Positions 63,901-64,000 of a stretch of DNA of 64,000 nt are shown in pieces (position 1 is the stretch's first letter; every line of letters begins with the position of its first letter). Made by a program: the position numbers and the translations under genes. This stretch comes from Pseudacidovorax sp. RU35E. Lineage in GTDB: Bacteria > Pseudomonadota > Gammaproteobacteria > Burkholderiales > Burkholderiaceae_C. Location: NCBI RefSeq assembly GCF_900156165.1, contig NZ_FTMY01000002.1, forward strand, positions 1 through 64,000, in the 5' to 3' direction. The notes under the pieces are model-generated. The model was not told the origin of the DNA. It saw nothing but the letters and a program-made list of their open reading frames with translations, and made no database searches.

Positions 63901-64000
63901 TTCTGCACCTTCATGGACTTGAAGGACAGCAGCCCTGCCAGCGTCAGCAGGACGAAGAGCATCGCCGCCGGAATGGGGTTGCGGATCGACCAGGCGGAAA
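60894..64000 (-). CDS. RND-family efflux transporter, 5' end outside the window
   Basis: The visible part has about 1034 codons and runs past the right edge: before the ATG at 63962 the frame continues upstream (SAWSIRNPIPAA), which is the usual N-terminus of RND pumps, so that ATG is not the true start. Features: NFPDMDLPVVVVTAALPGAAPGQLE, TM4 relay GILVDDAIVEVENI, SGIPGRFFKQFGW and the second-half MLMGIATKNSILLVEYAI. The sequence (with VGLGGSNDKYILAL) is of the HAE1 group, different from the AcrB-like one in this window. It ends inside the blh gene by 26 bases, convergent. Adaptor gene is presumably outside. Confidence 0.9.
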   Translation of the reverse strand, partial: SAWSIRNPIPAAMLFVLLTLAGLLSFKSMKVQNFPDMDLPVVVVTAALPGAAPGQLESDVARKIENAIATIQGVKHITSTLVDGQATIATEFELEKPVQEAVDDVRSAVSRVRADLPADLRDPIVAKLELSSQPVQAYAIASDNWDDEQLSWFVDDTLSRRMLAVPGVGAITRVGGVTREVRVALDPARMQSLGITAATVSRTLRQVQMESAGGRAELGGAEQPLRTLATAKTAAEVAAMQIPLGNGRHARVDEVATVTDTVAEPRALALLDGKPVIGFEISRSRGASEVEVGDGVQKALDKLQADYPHLRLQRTFDFVDIARGEYDSSMRLLYEGALLAVVVVWLFLRDWRATIVSAVALPLSVIPAFIGMYLLGFSINIITLLALSLVVGILVDDAIVEVENIVRHLRMGKSPYQAAMEAADEIGLAVIATTFTLIAVFLPTAFMSGIPGRFFKQFGWTAALAVFASLVVARLLTPMMAAYILKPLVAHDKEPGWMRSYMRASAWCLRHRGLTLLGALVFFVGSLALIPLLPSGFIPPDNNVQTQVTLELPPGSKLADTRRAVEAASERIRRVGHIESIYVAIGGGAAGADPMAGGAGSDPRKATMTLRLAPRGERPVKQVIERELRQVMAEVPGVRVKVGLGGSNDKYILALSSEDPQALATASRDVERDLRTIPGVGNVSSNASLVRPEIAVRPDFARAADLGVTSSDIAETLRVATVGDYEQYLPKLNLAQRQVPIVVRLADSARENLSTLERLTVPGTRGPVRLGEVATLEPAGGPAVISRYDRARNVNFEIELGERGLGEVAEAIRALPAIQGLPPSVRTVDVGDAEMMGELFSSFGLAMLTGVLCIYIVLVLLFKDFLQPATILAALPLSLGGAFVALLLAGKSFSMPSLIGLVMLMGIATKNSILLVEYAIVARRDHGMSRWDALLDACHKRARPIIMTTLAMGAGMMPIALAWGEADMSFRSPMAVAVIGGLVTSTILSLLVIPATFTYVDDLEQWVKRLFRRGRPAAHEGAAAPAATARPPES

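Overview
This is a high-GC chromosomal window that looks like a betaproteobacterium of the Burkholderiales, most likely Comamonadaceae. The evidence is three Bug/TctC-type periplasmic solute receptors, many LysR regulators, a poly-Lys/Ala extended RpoD, a PHB-type phasin, and an AtuA-type gene pair. Genus cannot be decided from the sequence alone. No insertion sequence, prophage, integrase or CRISPR array was seen. One tRNA gene (Gly, CCC) is present.

Layout. 1-8.2 kb: the end of a Bug receptor gene, a KgtP-like transporter, a two-gene ABC importer without a binding protein, and a LysR gene divergent from a uraD-Bug pair, then a broken acetyltransferase gene. 8.2-12.5 kb: an M20 peptidase divergent from a LysR gene, GFA and DinB proteins, and two small exported proteins. 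12.6-18.3 kb: an AcrAB-type efflux pair divergent from a PA0069-type radical SAM gene that carries a perfect LexA box. 18.4-21.8 kb: TfoX-like and DM13 proteins, a thioesterase, aroQ and a Bcr-type exporter. 22-27.5 kb: rpoD, dnaG and an SDR gene on the minus strand, with a terminator just before dnaG. 27.6-29.6 kb: phasin, a thioesterase, a Cys-repeat periplasmic protein and CsbD. 29.8-36.1 kb: pncB, an antiporter, a hydroxyacid dehydrogenase, rmuC and an MFS gene in a tightly packed plus-strand run. 36.2-42.7 kb: an amidohydrolase behind a sigma-54-type promoter, a LysR gene divergent from an AtuA-subunit-Bug operon, and a CPA2 antiporter. 42.8-45.8 kb: a PD-(D/E)xK-like protein and a large fusion (degenerate SRAP domain, receiver, HD-GYP), then tRNA-Gly. 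46.2-50.3 kb: a GlxA-type regulator with hydrolase, SDR and MFS genes and a wrecked ahpD-like gene. 50.4-53.6 kb: modB-modA-modC-modE. 53.6-58.3 kb: a nucleotidyltransferase, ClC channel, HDOD protein and Hsp70-like protein. 58.7-60.9 kb: a sulfur/persulfide module (two YeeE-type membrane proteins, a BigR/SqrR-like repressor, a Blh-type hydrolase) around a perfect 17-bp inverted repeat. 60.9-64 kb: an RND pump gene running off the window.

How the parts work together: most of the window is ordinary metabolism and transport wired as small operons, many of them translationally coupled by 4-bp ATGA/GTGA overlaps. The items most worth following up are the SRAP-like/receiver/HD-GYP fusion at 43.9-45.6 kb, the LexA-controlled radical SAM gene, the sigma-54 amidohydrolase promoter, the PD-(D/E)xK-like orphan, and the altered dnaG-rpoD region.
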